Below are positions 1 through 8,544 of a DNA stretch of 64,000 nucleotides, in pieces. This DNA comes from a virus. The notes under the pieces are model-generated. The model was not told the DNA's origin. It did not search any database and saw only the letters and a list, made by a program, of their open reading frames with translations. The DNA is taken from positions 62,001 to 126,000 of the IMG/VR virus record IMGVR_UViG_3300007770_001284; one strand, 5' to 3'. The number at the start of each line of letters is the position of its first letter. Position 1 is the stretch's first letter. The translations under genes and the position numbers were made by a program.

Positions 1-638
1 TCTTAATCGACGCATCGACGATCAGGCTGGCACAGACTATGTTAAGCACCACACTGGATGGAGATGGCGTTGCTGATTTTATTTATCCATACGGTCATGG
101 CCAGTATTCTTTAAGGGTATGGGCAAAGCACCAGCTTGAGACCTCAAGCGCCCCCGACGGCCACCGCGAAGCTGAAGAAGCAGCTTCAGCGGAGTTGGCA
201 TATGCAATCATTGAATTGATTGCAAAAGACAATATTGATTTGTTATATTATCAAAATACAATATTAGACGTAGTGAGTGTTCCCTGGTCATCGGCCTTTG
301 GTCACATATTTTTTGCGAAGACAGAAGCTTATTTGAGGGCGTACGGAGAGAATGAGAATTTTGTTTCGTGGGGTGCTGAAGATATAGAGAGGTTTACTAG
401 GTTTTCGAAGCTTGGGTTTAAAGTTATGAGATTTCCTTATCCTGTTGTACATCTCGAGCATCCTCGAGGTCTTGATTCTGGAAAGTCTAATCCGCATTTT
501 CAATCGAATGAAGACTTGTGGGTTTCGCTACAAGACAAAGATGTTGATTGGATCAAGAATTATTATGAAAATTGTGAATATTACAAAGCTCGAAAATGGA
601 AGAGCCTGGACATGGGTGAATTATTTAAATGGCAATAG
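1..638 (+). CDS. Glycosyltransferase with GT7-type C-terminal motif (5' end outside window)
   Basis: This is the C-terminal part of a GT-A-fold sugar transferase. The reading frame is open back to base 3, upstream of the first ATG at 39. The upstream residues (LIDASTIRLAQTM) align with the DADILLPLGTM stretch of the gene at 1459-2424, so the true start lies before the window. The visible protein has the YPYGHG segment and the motif SWGAEDIERFTRF followed by HLEHPRG. That matches the W-G-x-E-D signature of the galactosyltransferase C-terminal (GT7-like) family, in which the acidic pair supports acceptor binding and catalysis. It is a clear paralogue of the gene two places downstream, and a GT11 gene lies between them. 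Donor and acceptor are unknown. Confident on the family, low on substrate. Confidence 0.8.
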   Translation, partial: LIDASTIRLAQTMLSTTLDGDGVADFIYPYGHGQYSLRVWAKHQLETSSAPDGHREAEEAASAELAYAIIELIAKDNIDLLYYQNTILDVVSVPWSSAFGHIFFAKTEAYLRAYGENENFVSWGAEDIERFTRFSKLGFKVMRFPYPVVHLEHPRGLDSGKSNPHFQSNEDLWVSLQDKDVDWIKNYYENCEYYKARKWKSLDMGELFKWQ

Positions 639-649
639 GTGAAAATTAG

Positions 650-1450
650 ATGTTTTTTTATTCTGAATTAGGAAAAAATGGAAGGATTGGAAATCAAATG
701 TTCCAATATGCCACGCTTTTTGCGTTGGGCAAAAATAGACAAATTGACATTGGTATACCTGCCGCTGCAGTTGAGGTGTTTAAGAATACTACAAAGCCGC
801 TTAGTATTGTTGAGGCCTTCCCCAATTTGTCCGCGAAAAAAATAGACGACATTGAGGCTAAAGGGCAATATCAAGAAGAGAGCTTTTTATTTTCACCAAA
901 CCTGTTTTTGTTAATGGACAATTGTGATATTCATGGTTACTTCCAGTCTCCCCTTTACTTCTCTAAATTCCAGGAGGAGTTGAGAGAAGAGTTTCAATTT
1001 AGCAGAGATATAGATTCTGTTGCTCAAGGAAAAATAGATGATATTCGATCTTCTGATTCTCTTGTATGTGCCGTACATTTCAGGCGCTCCGATTATCTAG
1101 AGTTCCCAAATTTTCACACTAATCTAGAAGCAGAATACTACAACACGGCAATCTCGATTATGCTAAATAAATTTCCTGACATTAAATTTGTAGCGTTTTC
1201 AGATGATGCTGAGTGGCTTCAAGAGACTTTGCCCCCAGAGATTTTGGCTTCCCCAGGTGAAAACCAATTCGAAGATATGTGTATGATGACTAAATGTGAC
1301 GCTCACGTAATCGCTAATTCTTCGTTTAGCTGGTGGGGGGCTTGGTTATCAACAAGTACTAATCTTGTTATCGCGCCCCAGCGCTGGTTTGGTCCTGAGG
1401 GGCCGAAAGACTGGAGTACAATTTACCCACCGGGATGGGGCTTGCTGTAG
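650..1450 (+). CDS. Alpha-1,2-fucosyltransferase-like protein (GT11)
   Basis: This probably transfers L-fucose from GDP-L-fucose to a glycan acceptor. The protein is 266 residues, near the usual GT11 size. It opens with GRIGNQMFQYATLFALG, the N-terminal GT11 signature. It carries HFRRSDY at residues 143-149, matching the HxRRxDY donor-site motif of fucosyltransferases. It ends with FSDDAEW and the strongly conserved ANSSFSWWGAWL. The start at 650 has AGGTGAAA just upstream. The window also encodes GDP-mannose 4,6-dehydratase (22845) and a GDP-fucose synthase-like protein (19067), so the donor could be made by the virus itself. Linkage and acceptor cannot be read from sequence. No signal peptide is seen, so it should act in the cytoplasm. 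Confidence 0.9.
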   Translation: MFFYSELGKNGRIGNQMFQYATLFALGKNRQIDIGIPAAAVEVFKNTTKPLSIVEAFPNLSAKKIDDIEAKGQYQEESFLFSPNLFLLMDNCDIHGYFQSPLYFSKFQEELREEFQFSRDIDSVAQGKIDDIRSSDSLVCAVHFRRSDYLEFPNFHTNLEAEYYNTAISIMLNKFPDIKFVAFSDDAEWLQETLPPEILASPGENQFEDMCMMTKCDAHVIANSSFSWWGAWLSTSTNLVIAPQRWFGPEGPKDWSTIYPPGWGLL

Positions 1451-1458
1451 GAGAAATA

Positions 1459-2424
1459 ATGTCTTGGTTTCCAGATGATATGAAAAATGCTGAGTGGGGT
1501 AACGTAGAGCTCGATACAGAGAGTACGTTATACAAATTGCTGTACCGTCCTGATGAGAAAAAACTCGACTTGAGCGATCACACATTTATTATTCCATATG
1601 CAACAGATTCTTATGTAAGATTATGGAATCTTGTAACCAGCGTTTTATACCTGCGAATTCATACATCTGCCAATATACTGATTTTCGCAGCAGAAGACCC
1701 AACTCTCAATATAGAACAAAATTTAGTTGCTGGGTTACAAGGCTTGTACACACCGAATATTACAAATGAATTTCTCCAAAAATTTATTGAAAGAGTAAAA
1801 ATAATAAGTGCTACTCGTTCGACTGATCAACCGTTCCATCGTACACGCTATTTGAATGAAATGTTGGCAGTCGTAGATACACCGTATGTCGTAAATTTCG
1901 ATGCAGACATATTGCTTCCATTGGGAACAATGGCAGTTTCTGCATTGGCACTTAGAGATGAAAATGCTGACTTTGTTTATCCGTATGGTCATGGTAAGAA
2001 CCAGCTTCGTCTTTTTATTGAAGATGACATGTCATCTGATAGAAAGATTGTAGACGCTATTATCCATTCTGATTTTGGTGGTATATTAAACGACCGCGGT
2101 CTTAGGTGGGGCGCAGCCTACGGCCAGGCGATATTTGCGAATACAGAGAAGTACAAACAAGCTGGCGGAGAAAATGAGGAATTTATTTCGTGGGGTGCCG
2201 AAGATGTTGAACGGTTTGTAAGGTTTATGAAGCTAGAGTATAATGTTTTAAGGCTACCATCTATCGTTTATCACTTAGAGCACCCACGAGGTCCTGATTC
2301 TGGTGTGACAAATCCAGCATTTCGACACAATGAACAGCTGTGGGAAACGCTTCAAAAAATGAGCAAAGACGAATTGATTGAATATTACAGCAAGTGTGGC
2401 TACCTAAAGAATCGCGGTTGGTAA
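1459..2424 (+). CDS. Glycosyltransferase, GT-A fold with GT7-type C-terminal motif
   Basis: This is a full-length paralogue (321 residues) of the truncated gene at the window start. Residues near 150 read VNFDADILLP, a DxD-type metal and nucleotide-sugar site. The C-terminal third has ISWGAEDVERFVRF and HLEHPRGPDSG, the W-G-x-E-D acceptor signature of galactosyltransferase-like families. The frame is open from a GTG-region start at 1435, but the ATG at 1459 is preferred because TAGGAG (1449-1454) sits five bases before it and the upstream codons overlap the GT11 gene. It is translated right after GT11, so the two probably act on the same glycan. Sugar specificity is unknown. Confidence 0.82.
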   Translation: MSWFPDDMKNAEWGNVELDTESTLYKLLYRPDEKKLDLSDHTFIIPYATDSYVRLWNLVTSVLYLRIHTSANILIFAAEDPTLNIEQNLVAGLQGLYTPNITNEFLQKFIERVKIISATRSTDQPFHRTRYLNEMLAVVDTPYVVNFDADILLPLGTMAVSALALRDENADFVYPYGHGKNQLRLFIEDDMSSDRKIVDAIIHSDFGGILNDRGLRWGAAYGQAIFANTEKYKQAGGENEEFISWGAEDVERFVRFMKLEYNVLRLPSIVYHLEHPRGPDSGVTNPAFRHNEQLWETLQKMSKDELIEYYSKCGYLKNRGW

Positions 2425-2428
2425 TAAA

Positions 2429-3826
2429 ATGAGTTTTGCTGATTATTTCAAGGAAGTGTTTTATAAAAGGTTGTTTCAACCCCAATTGCCAGCAACGAGA
2501 CCTCGCAATAGAGCAGATTCTTTGTTAAAGGTATTCGAAATTCTGGACGAAAGAAGTAAGAATGGCCAAGATTTTTTTCGCATTGTAGAAACGGGTACTG
2601 CTAGAGCAGACCATGGCCATTTGTGCTTTGGCGGTGACGGATGCTGTACTTACATTTTTGATAAGTTTGTGAATCATTATGATGGTGAAGTATTATCCGT
2701 TGATATCAATGAAAAAAATTGTCGGTATTCCACCTCTATTACTTCACAGAAAACAGTATTATACCATCAAGACTCCGTGGAGATGCTTTGGTCAATGCCA
2801 GAAGCCGACAAGGTGGACCTTCTTTATTTGGACACCATTGATTTTGATCCTGAAAATCCGTATCCTTCTATGTCTCAATGTATGAAAGAGCTTTGTGCTG
2901 CTATGAAAAATTTAAGACCTGAGTCCATAGTCATTATCGATTCTCATGATCCGCTCTTTACGGGAGGAAAGATGTGCAAGAGCTTGTACGTCAAGAACTT
3001 TATGAGTGATATAAAAGCAGATCTACTTTTTGAAGATTATCAAATTGGGTGGATTTTCGAAAGTGACGACACCAATATAGACGAAAAAGATACCAGTACG
3101 AATAAAAACGTCGATATGTCTGTAATGACTGAGACTCGTCATGCCGCGGCTCAAGAATACGAATGGGCTGCGACAGTTGACTGGGTAGGACATGCTCTTC
3201 CTACTTTGAATCATTGGGTCGAGGAGAGGAATGATACAGAATATTGGTGCGGTGAATCGGGTGAAATGGCCAACCTAAATCAATTTTTTCTTAATGATGA
3301 AGATGTTTGGTTAAAATTTGCAAAAGAAATTCAGGATAAGACTTTGTTGGAAATTGGGGGGTCTTGTTTTGGAACAGTGGCTAGATGGAGCTTTATAAAG
3401 ACTCGTATACATATTGAGCCGTTGTTACCGAAGATTAATCCTTTCCTTGAGAAAGCGCTCCAAGGCCGCGACTCCTGGTACAAGGATGTAATCGAGTATC
3501 CAGTTTGTGCCGAAGAATTTATATCTGAGCTCGAAGATAGAATTGATGGGTGCATTTATACTAGAAATTGTCTTGATCACACCAAGAATCCCTGGGCAAT
3601 TTTAGACAATATTGGTCGGTATGCTAAAAAGGGTTGTTATTTGTTATTGTGGACTGAAATAGCACACCTCGATGGTGGGGATGTTGGTCATATAGACATA
3701 ACTCATAATCCTGAAGATTTAGAGAGCTATATCAAGAATTTGGGCTTTGAAATTATAAGACCAGTCGTTGTTGGGAATTTAGAGCATACACTAGAATATG
3801 GTTGTTTTGCCATAAAGAATGAGTAA
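2429..3826 (+). CDS. Two-domain methyltransferase-like protein
   Basis: The N-terminal half (about residues 1-215) contains VETGTARADHGHLCFGGDG, then LSVDINEKN, then DLLYLDTIDFD and VIIDSHDP. This order suits a class I SAM-dependent methyltransferase-like Rossmann fold: glycine-rich loop, acidic residue after strand 2, and an acidic strand 4. The C-terminal half (about 280-465) begins with LLEIGGSCFGTVARW and includes CIYTRNCLDHTKNPW, resembling a second methyltransferase fold (Methyltransf_11/23 type). The N-terminal half is closely paralogous to the stand-alone gene at 10189-10833, so this looks like a fusion. The last 8 nt overlap the next gene (ATGAGTAA). A role in methylating sugars is inferred from context only. 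Confidence 0.65.
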   Translation: MSFADYFKEVFYKRLFQPQLPATRPRNRADSLLKVFEILDERSKNGQDFFRIVETGTARADHGHLCFGGDGCCTYIFDKFVNHYDGEVLSVDINEKNCRYSTSITSQKTVLYHQDSVEMLWSMPEADKVDLLYLDTIDFDPENPYPSMSQCMKELCAAMKNLRPESIVIIDSHDPLFTGGKMCKSLYVKNFMSDIKADLLFEDYQIGWIFESDDTNIDEKDTSTNKNVDMSVMTETRHAAAQEYEWAATVDWVGHALPTLNHWVEERNDTEYWCGESGEMANLNQFFLNDEDVWLKFAKEIQDKTLLEIGGSCFGTVARWSFIKTRIHIEPLLPKINPFLEKALQGRDSWYKDVIEYPVCAEEFISELEDRIDGCIYTRNCLDHTKNPWAILDNIGRYAKKGCYLLLWTEIAHLDGGDVGHIDITHNPEDLESYIKNLGFEIIRPVVVGNLEHTLEYGCFAIKNE

Positions 3827-4604
3827 TATGGAATTTGAAACGATATATTGCAATTACGCTGATGAAAATTATGAGCATCATCAAAGAAACATGGTGAACC
3901 ATGTGATTGAAAACGGTATATTCGATTACGTTTGTGACTACACAAGGGAATGGCTTGTGACGACAGAATTTTATAAAGAAAATAAGTCCATTTTAGATAG
4001 AGAGCGCTTAGCTGGGTATATGCTATGGAAACCGTTTATTATTTTAGACGTTTTAGAGAAAGCAAAAGAAAACCAGATTGTTGTTTATATGGACGTGGGT
4101 GATGTGCCCAACAAGGGTATTTCGGATTATGTAAAAAAATGGATGAAAAATAACGATTTATTAATTACGTTGGGCGGAAACAAAAATCGTCAAATGACGA
4201 AAAGAGACACCTTTATTTTAATGGATTGTGAAGAAGAAAAATATTATAACGCTATTCAAGTCGAGGCGGGTTTCTTTGCAGCAAAGAAAACTACAAGTAA
4301 TATTGCTTTTATTCGGGAGTGGCTAGAATATTGTAAGGATGAGAGAATACTAACAGATATTCCAAACCAGCTCGGCGTCTCTAATTTTGATGAGTTTATA
4401 GATCATCGTCATGATCAAAGTATTTTGTCACTTTTACAAGTAAAATATAATATCCAAACATCTTCTAAGCATAGAGGATACGTGGGGTTTAACGTTAATA
4501 TGCACAAAAAGGGTCACAAGTACGCAAATGGCGGGTCTAGTATTGGGACATCTGGGATATTTTCCCATTGGAATAATCGTGGGGAGTGGAGAGCAGAAGA
4601 ATGA
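3819..4604 (+). CDS. Glycosyltransferase-like protein, GT-A type
   Basis: This 261-residue protein contains YMLWKPFIILDVLEKA followed by IVVYMDVGDVPN. That is the W-K-P plus D-x-G-D pattern of a group of nucleotide-sugar-transferase-like proteins common in capsule loci and large viruses. Further on, VEAGFFAAKKT and EFIDHRHDQSILSLL match the acceptor-side and C-terminal motifs of the same group. The MDVGD acidic residues probably take the role of a DxD metal site. Its start overlaps the stop of the preceding gene and its stop overlaps the next start (ATGA), so it is translationally coupled on both sides. Donor and acceptor are unknown. Confidence 0.65.
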   Translation: MSNMEFETIYCNYADENYEHHQRNMVNHVIENGIFDYVCDYTREWLVTTEFYKENKSILDRERLAGYMLWKPFIILDVLEKAKENQIVVYMDVGDVPNKGISDYVKKWMKNNDLLITLGGNKNRQMTKRDTFILMDCEEEKYYNAIQVEAGFFAAKKTTSNIAFIREWLEYCKDERILTDIPNQLGVSNFDEFIDHRHDQSILSLLQVKYNIQTSSKHRGYVGFNVNMHKKGHKYANGGSSIGTSGIFSHWNNRGEWRAEE

Positions 4605-4927
4605 GTAGTGATAAAAAGACATATGTGTTTGATTTGGATAATACGCTATGCGACACGAAGCGAAACGCTGATGATACAGCGTGGGGGTATTTAGACTCTA
4701 AGCCACATCTCGACAGAATAGAGAGAGTAAATGAGCTGTTTCAACAAGGTCACACAATCATTATAGAGACAGCTCGTGGCTCGTTTTCCAAGGTTAATTG
4801 GTATATCCAGACCCATGAGCAATTAACGTCGTGGGGCCTGAAATTCCATCAGTTAAGAACGGGCGTAAAATTTGCTGCCGACTATTTTATTGATGACAAG
4901 GCAATAAATTCAGAGGAGTTTTTTTAG
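4601..4927 (+). CDS. Small HAD-family phosphatase, capsule-locus type
   Basis: This 108-residue minimal HAD protein has all the expected motifs. Motif I is FDLDNTLC, with nucleophile D11 and acid/base D13. Motif II is T57 in ETARG, motif III is probably K90, and motif IV is IDDKA with D98 and D99. There is no large cap domain. Such short HADs are frequent in capsule and LPS loci and probably dephosphorylate a sugar phosphate. It could supply the missing GmhB-like phosphatase step for the heptose enzymes encoded at 12.4-18.4 kb, but nothing in the sequence proves this. The ATG at 4601 overlaps the previous stop (ATGA) and has GGAGAG upstream. It is preferred to a GTG at 4586. Confidence 0.78.
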   Translation: MSSDKKTYVFDLDNTLCDTKRNADDTAWGYLDSKPHLDRIERVNELFQQGHTIIIETARGSFSKVNWYIQTHEQLTSWGLKFHQLRTGVKFAADYFIDDKAINSEEFF

Positions 4928-6264
4928 TGGCCGCCGAGATAGCAGCTTCGAATAGGCACATACCACTTTTCAAAAAGACCTATTATGGTTTAGTTCCTTT
5001 TGAGAGACGATACGGAAGCGCTTTCGATAAGACTTACAAGTTCTTATGCGAGTCTGAGTCATGGACTTTGCAGAGACTTCTAGATTATCAACACGTCCAA
5101 TTTAAGCTACTCATTTCTCATGTGTATAAGAACGTTCCATATTATAGGCGTTTAATGAATGAAAGGGGTCTTACTATTGATTCGTTTCGAACCATCGAAG
5201 ACCTTCATTTGCTGCCGTATCTTACTAAAGAAATTATTAGAGACAATATTCAAGATCTAATCGCAACAAACATGAATGATCGCCCGGTCGAGTTTAGAAC
5301 AAGCGGCTCAACAGGAAAGAAGTTAGTATTCTATGGCACTGACGATCTTTATAAAAAAGAAGCCGCGTTTATTTTAAGGGCTTTTCGCTCCCACGGTGCG
5401 ACGATGTACGATAAGCCCAGTGTGTGGATACGAAGGTACGTTCCTAAGAACAATAACTCTCCGCTTTGGTATTACGATCATGAGCTCAGGCGCCTATACA
5501 TGTCTGCTTACAATATCAATTCTGATACCATCAAGGATTATGTCACAGAGATTAATCGAAAGAAATATCACACTTTAGTTGGCTACCCGTCAAGCATCTA
5601 TATTTTTGCATGTATGTGCGAAGAATCAGGCTTATATCCGGCCGGTATAGAGGCAATCCATGTAGCATCAGAAAAAATGCTGGATAAATGGAAAGACAAA
5701 ATCGAAGAAGTTTTTGGGATAATTCCAAAGGCTCATTATGGTATGCAGGAAAAAGTTGTATTGCACCATCAGACGTCGCATTCGACTGCTTATATCGAAA
5801 ATTTTGAGTATGGCATTACTGAATTTGATAATACCGAAGGTCAAAATGTTATTGTAGGTACAGGATTTTTAAATTACTATATGCCTTTTATTCGATATCG
5901 CACAAGTGATGTGGGGATACTGAACCCGGATGGGGCCCCCTATCGTATGTTAGATATCGATGGAAGATGTGACGATATTCTTGTTTCAAAAAATGGTGCC
6001 CGCCTTCCTGGTGTTAATTTTTATACGATGATGTACAAGATTGACGGTGTAAAAATGTTCCAGATTATTCAGAAGACCAGGGAAACAATCGAATTTCTTT
6101 TAGTGCCCAATGAACACTACACAGAGGAAACGATATTAGAAATAACAACAGGCTTAAAACAGAGATTAGGAAATTTAGATATTAGTGTTCAAGTAGTCGA
6201 GAAAATCAAAAGAAGCCACGATACTGGCAAAATCAGGTGCATATTCAATGAGTGTGAAAGCTAA
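4927..6264 (+). CDS. CapK/PaaK-like adenylate-forming enzyme
   Basis: This 445-residue member of the phenylacetate-CoA ligase/CapK branch of the ANL superfamily probably activates a carboxylic acid as an acyl-adenylate for transfer to a sugar or thiol. The N-terminal part has the family pattern ISHVYKNVPYYRRLMNERG. The nucleotide-binding loop is TSGSTGK at residues 125-131. Later motifs include HYGMQEKV and IRYRTSDVG, then DIDGRCDDILVSKNGARLPG, the hinge region. CapK-like proteins are common in capsule clusters, but their substrates are mostly undefined. The start is GTG at 4927, overlapping the TAG of the HAD gene, with GAGGAG upstream. It sits next to an aminotransferase and UDP-glucose dehydrogenase, which suggests acyl or amide decoration. 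Confidence 0.82.
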   Translation: MAAEIAASNRHIPLFKKTYYGLVPFERRYGSAFDKTYKFLCESESWTLQRLLDYQHVQFKLLISHVYKNVPYYRRLMNERGLTIDSFRTIEDLHLLPYLTKEIIRDNIQDLIATNMNDRPVEFRTSGSTGKKLVFYGTDDLYKKEAAFILRAFRSHGATMYDKPSVWIRRYVPKNNNSPLWYYDHELRRLYMSAYNINSDTIKDYVTEINRKKYHTLVGYPSSIYIFACMCEESGLYPAGIEAIHVASEKMLDKWKDKIEEVFGIIPKAHYGMQEKVVLHHQTSHSTAYIENFEYGITEFDNTEGQNVIVGTGFLNYYMPFIRYRTSDVGILNPDGAPYRMLDIDGRCDDILVSKNGARLPGVNFYTMMYKIDGVKMFQIIQKTRETIEFLLVPNEHYTEETILEITTGLKQRLGNLDISVQVVEKIKRSHDTGKIRCIFNECES

Positions 6265-7306
6265 AAAGCGGGTGATGTCTTTAGAGCCCTACAACGTCGG
6301 AAAACGATTTGAATTACCCGTTGGGTGGGAATGCTTTGATTGGAATGAATCTGCATTTCCTCCAACTCCTCATGTTCGTAATGCTATTGAAGAGTTCATG
6401 AAAAGTGGCAAGATGGAAAAATATCCGGATATTTCAAATAAGCGTTTAAAGGAAGAACTTTCTCTTTATGTGAATTTACCCACAAGTCATATTGAGGCCT
6501 ATAATGGGTCTGACGCTGCACTAAGGGATATTTTTGCGGTTTTCGTAGATGAAGAAACACGGGTCCTATCCTATCAACCCTCATACACTCAGGTGGATAC
6601 CTTTATTGTTCTCAATACAGAGCATTATACGCAGGTACAAATCGAAGACCCTTTAGGCAATCATGTTTATGACTTTAGTCACTGTGCAAATTACGACGTG
6701 GTGTATCTTGTAACTCCCAACAATCCCACTGGAAAGACGATTTCACTTTCCGTGATTACTTCATTAGTGGAAAAATATAGAGAGACTTTGTTTGTAGTAG
6801 ACGAAGCGTATTACGAATATTCAGGTATTTCATGTTCAGACTTGGTTTTAGAGCATGAAAATCTTTTAGTAATAAGAACGTTTTCTAAGGCATTCGGCTT
6901 AGCAGCCCTTAGGTTAGGGTATGTGCTTGGACATCCTTCTTCTTTGTTCTTGTTAAGAAAAATTAAAAATGGGAAGAGCGTTAATGCACTTTCTCAAGTG
7001 GCTGGTATAGCTTGTTTGGAGGACTTATCATATCTCCATGCTCGTGTTAGTGAAATAAAGGAATCAAAAAGAGCGTTCATCGAAGGAGTAAACAGGTTTC
7101 CAGGTTTTTATGCCTTAGAAAGTGAAGCGAATTTTGTTTTACTTCGAGTACCAGATGTTTCTTCTTTTATTGACACCATGACACAAAACAAGATTGTAGT
7201 TCGTGATCGCAGCTATATAACAAATTTAGAAAATTGTGTTAGAATCACTATTGGATCATTGGTTCATGTGGATAACATTTTGAATATAATAGAGCGGAGC
7301 ACATAG
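6248..7306 (+). CDS. PLP-dependent aminotransferase, HisC-like fold type I
   Basis: This 352-residue class I/II aminotransferase resembles histidinol-phosphate aminotransferase and threonine-phosphate decarboxylase. Visible motifs are YNGSDAALRDIF (cofactor phosphate region), TPNNPTGKTIS, VVDEAYYEYSG (the Asp that contacts the pyridine nitrogen), and RTFSKAFGLAALRLGY with the Schiff-base lysine at K214. Family members transfer an amino group or decarboxylate a phospho-amino acid. In capsule loci similar enzymes make amino-alcohol or amino-acid substituents. It overlaps the CapK-like gene by 17 nt, so the pair may make and activate one substituent (inference). The function as an amino-acid biosynthetic enzyme is less likely in a virus. 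Confidence 0.85.
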   Translation: MSVKAKKRVMSLEPYNVGKRFELPVGWECFDWNESAFPPTPHVRNAIEEFMKSGKMEKYPDISNKRLKEELSLYVNLPTSHIEAYNGSDAALRDIFAVFVDEETRVLSYQPSYTQVDTFIVLNTEHYTQVQIEDPLGNHVYDFSHCANYDVVYLVTPNNPTGKTISLSVITSLVEKYRETLFVVDEAYYEYSGISCSDLVLEHENLLVIRTFSKAFGLAALRLGYVLGHPSSLFLLRKIKNGKSVNALSQVAGIACLEDLSYLHARVSEIKESKRAFIEGVNRFPGFYALESEANFVLLRVPDVSSFIDTMTQNKIVVRDRSYITNLENCVRITIGSLVHVDNILNIIERST

Positions 7307-8535
7307 TGGATATTTCTTTTATAGGTCTTGGGAAGCTAGGGCTACCCTTGGCATGCTGTCTTGCCAAGTCAAAAAACAGAGTGCTGTGTGTTGATAAAAA
7401 TGAACATGTATTAGACAAATTAAATCGTAAGACGCTTCCTTTTTTTGAGCCTGGATTAGAAGAGCTTTTGCTTGAGGTGAGTCCAAATATAATAGGCTTT
7501 ACTGATTCATATTTTCGAGCAATCAATGAGACAAATGCGACAATAATTTTAGTGAACACACAATTGGGCGATGATGGATATGCATCTGACTTTGTGGAGT
7601 CCGCACTTTCCGATATTGCTTTAAATCTTCGAATGAGCGATAAGCCGTATCATACAATCGTACTGTCTTCTACAATATTACCCAGTACAATCAAGACAAA
7701 GCTAATTCCTCTAGTAGAGAAAATTTCTAAAAGAAAGTATAAAGAAGGTTTCGGTTTCTCATACGTTCCAGATTTTGTGCGGTTAGGCGCTGTTATTCAA
7801 GATTTTAGAAATCCAGAATTTTTCTTGATAGGTGCGAATTGTGATTATGATTATAACGTAACAAAAGAGATTTTTGAAGGCTTACATGAAAATGATCCTC
7901 CAAACTACAAGTTGACACTTGAAGAAGCAGAGATTGCGAAAGTGGGATTAAACGCTTTTATTGTTAGCAAAATTACATTTGCAAATTTTCTTGGCCGGTT
8001 ATGCGATGATTTAGAAAATGTTGATATTCATAATATTACCGAAGCAATTGGAAATGATCGTAGAATTTCTCCGTTTTTCTTTCGATCGGGAGCGCCATAT
8101 GGCGGAACATGCTTCCCACGTGATACATGGGCCTTTATAAGATTTGCCCAAGACCGTGGTTATCAAGCGAAAAATTTAATATTTGCCGATGAAGTTAATG
8201 AAATGGTTTACCAAGACATCTTGAAGAAAGCATCGAGATTTGAGCGCATAGGAATTTTGGGATTGTCGTTTAAACCAAATTCACCAGTTACGATTGGGTC
8301 ACCGTCCGTTCGATTGATAAAGGACCTCAAAAAACTTGGGAAGCAAGTTTATACATTCGACCCACTTTTGGAAACATACGAAAATTTAGATGATGAAGTG
8401 ACAGCATGCAAAAGCCCACAGGCATGTGTCGATTGTTCTGACGTAGCAGTTGTAATGCACTATGATTTGAGATATAATGGATTATCATTTTTTGATACCA
8501 AAATTATCGACGTTTGGGGTATTGGTAATGAGTGA
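7306..8535 (+). CDS. UDP-glucose/GDP-mannose dehydrogenase family protein
   Basis: This probably oxidises a UDP-hexose to the corresponding uronic acid with two NAD+. The order is correct: Rossmann motif FIGLGKLGLPLA at residues 5-16, the FEPGLEELL segment, a central dehydrogenase dimerisation region, catalytic cysteine C269 in GGTCFPRD, and the C-terminal GILGLSFKPNSP motif. Its 409 residues are close to the usual length. The family's GGxCxPKD has Arg in place of Lys, which also occurs in divergent members. UDP-glucose 6-dehydrogenase is most likely, but UDP-HexNAc or GDP-mannose dehydrogenase is possible. The start is GTG, overlapping the TAG of the aminotransferase gene. Confidence 0.87.
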   Translation: MDISFIGLGKLGLPLACCLAKSKNRVLCVDKNEHVLDKLNRKTLPFFEPGLEELLLEVSPNIIGFTDSYFRAINETNATIILVNTQLGDDGYASDFVESALSDIALNLRMSDKPYHTIVLSSTILPSTIKTKLIPLVEKISKRKYKEGFGFSYVPDFVRLGAVIQDFRNPEFFLIGANCDYDYNVTKEIFEGLHENDPPNYKLTLEEAEIAKVGLNAFIVSKITFANFLGRLCDDLENVDIHNITEAIGNDRRISPFFFRSGAPYGGTCFPRDTWAFIRFAQDRGYQAKNLIFADEVNEMVYQDILKKASRFERIGILGLSFKPNSPVTIGSPSVRLIKDLKKLGKQVYTFDPLLETYENLDDEVTACKSPQACVDCSDVAVVMHYDLRYNGLSFFDTKIIDVWGIGNE

Positions 8536-8544
8536 GGATGAATC

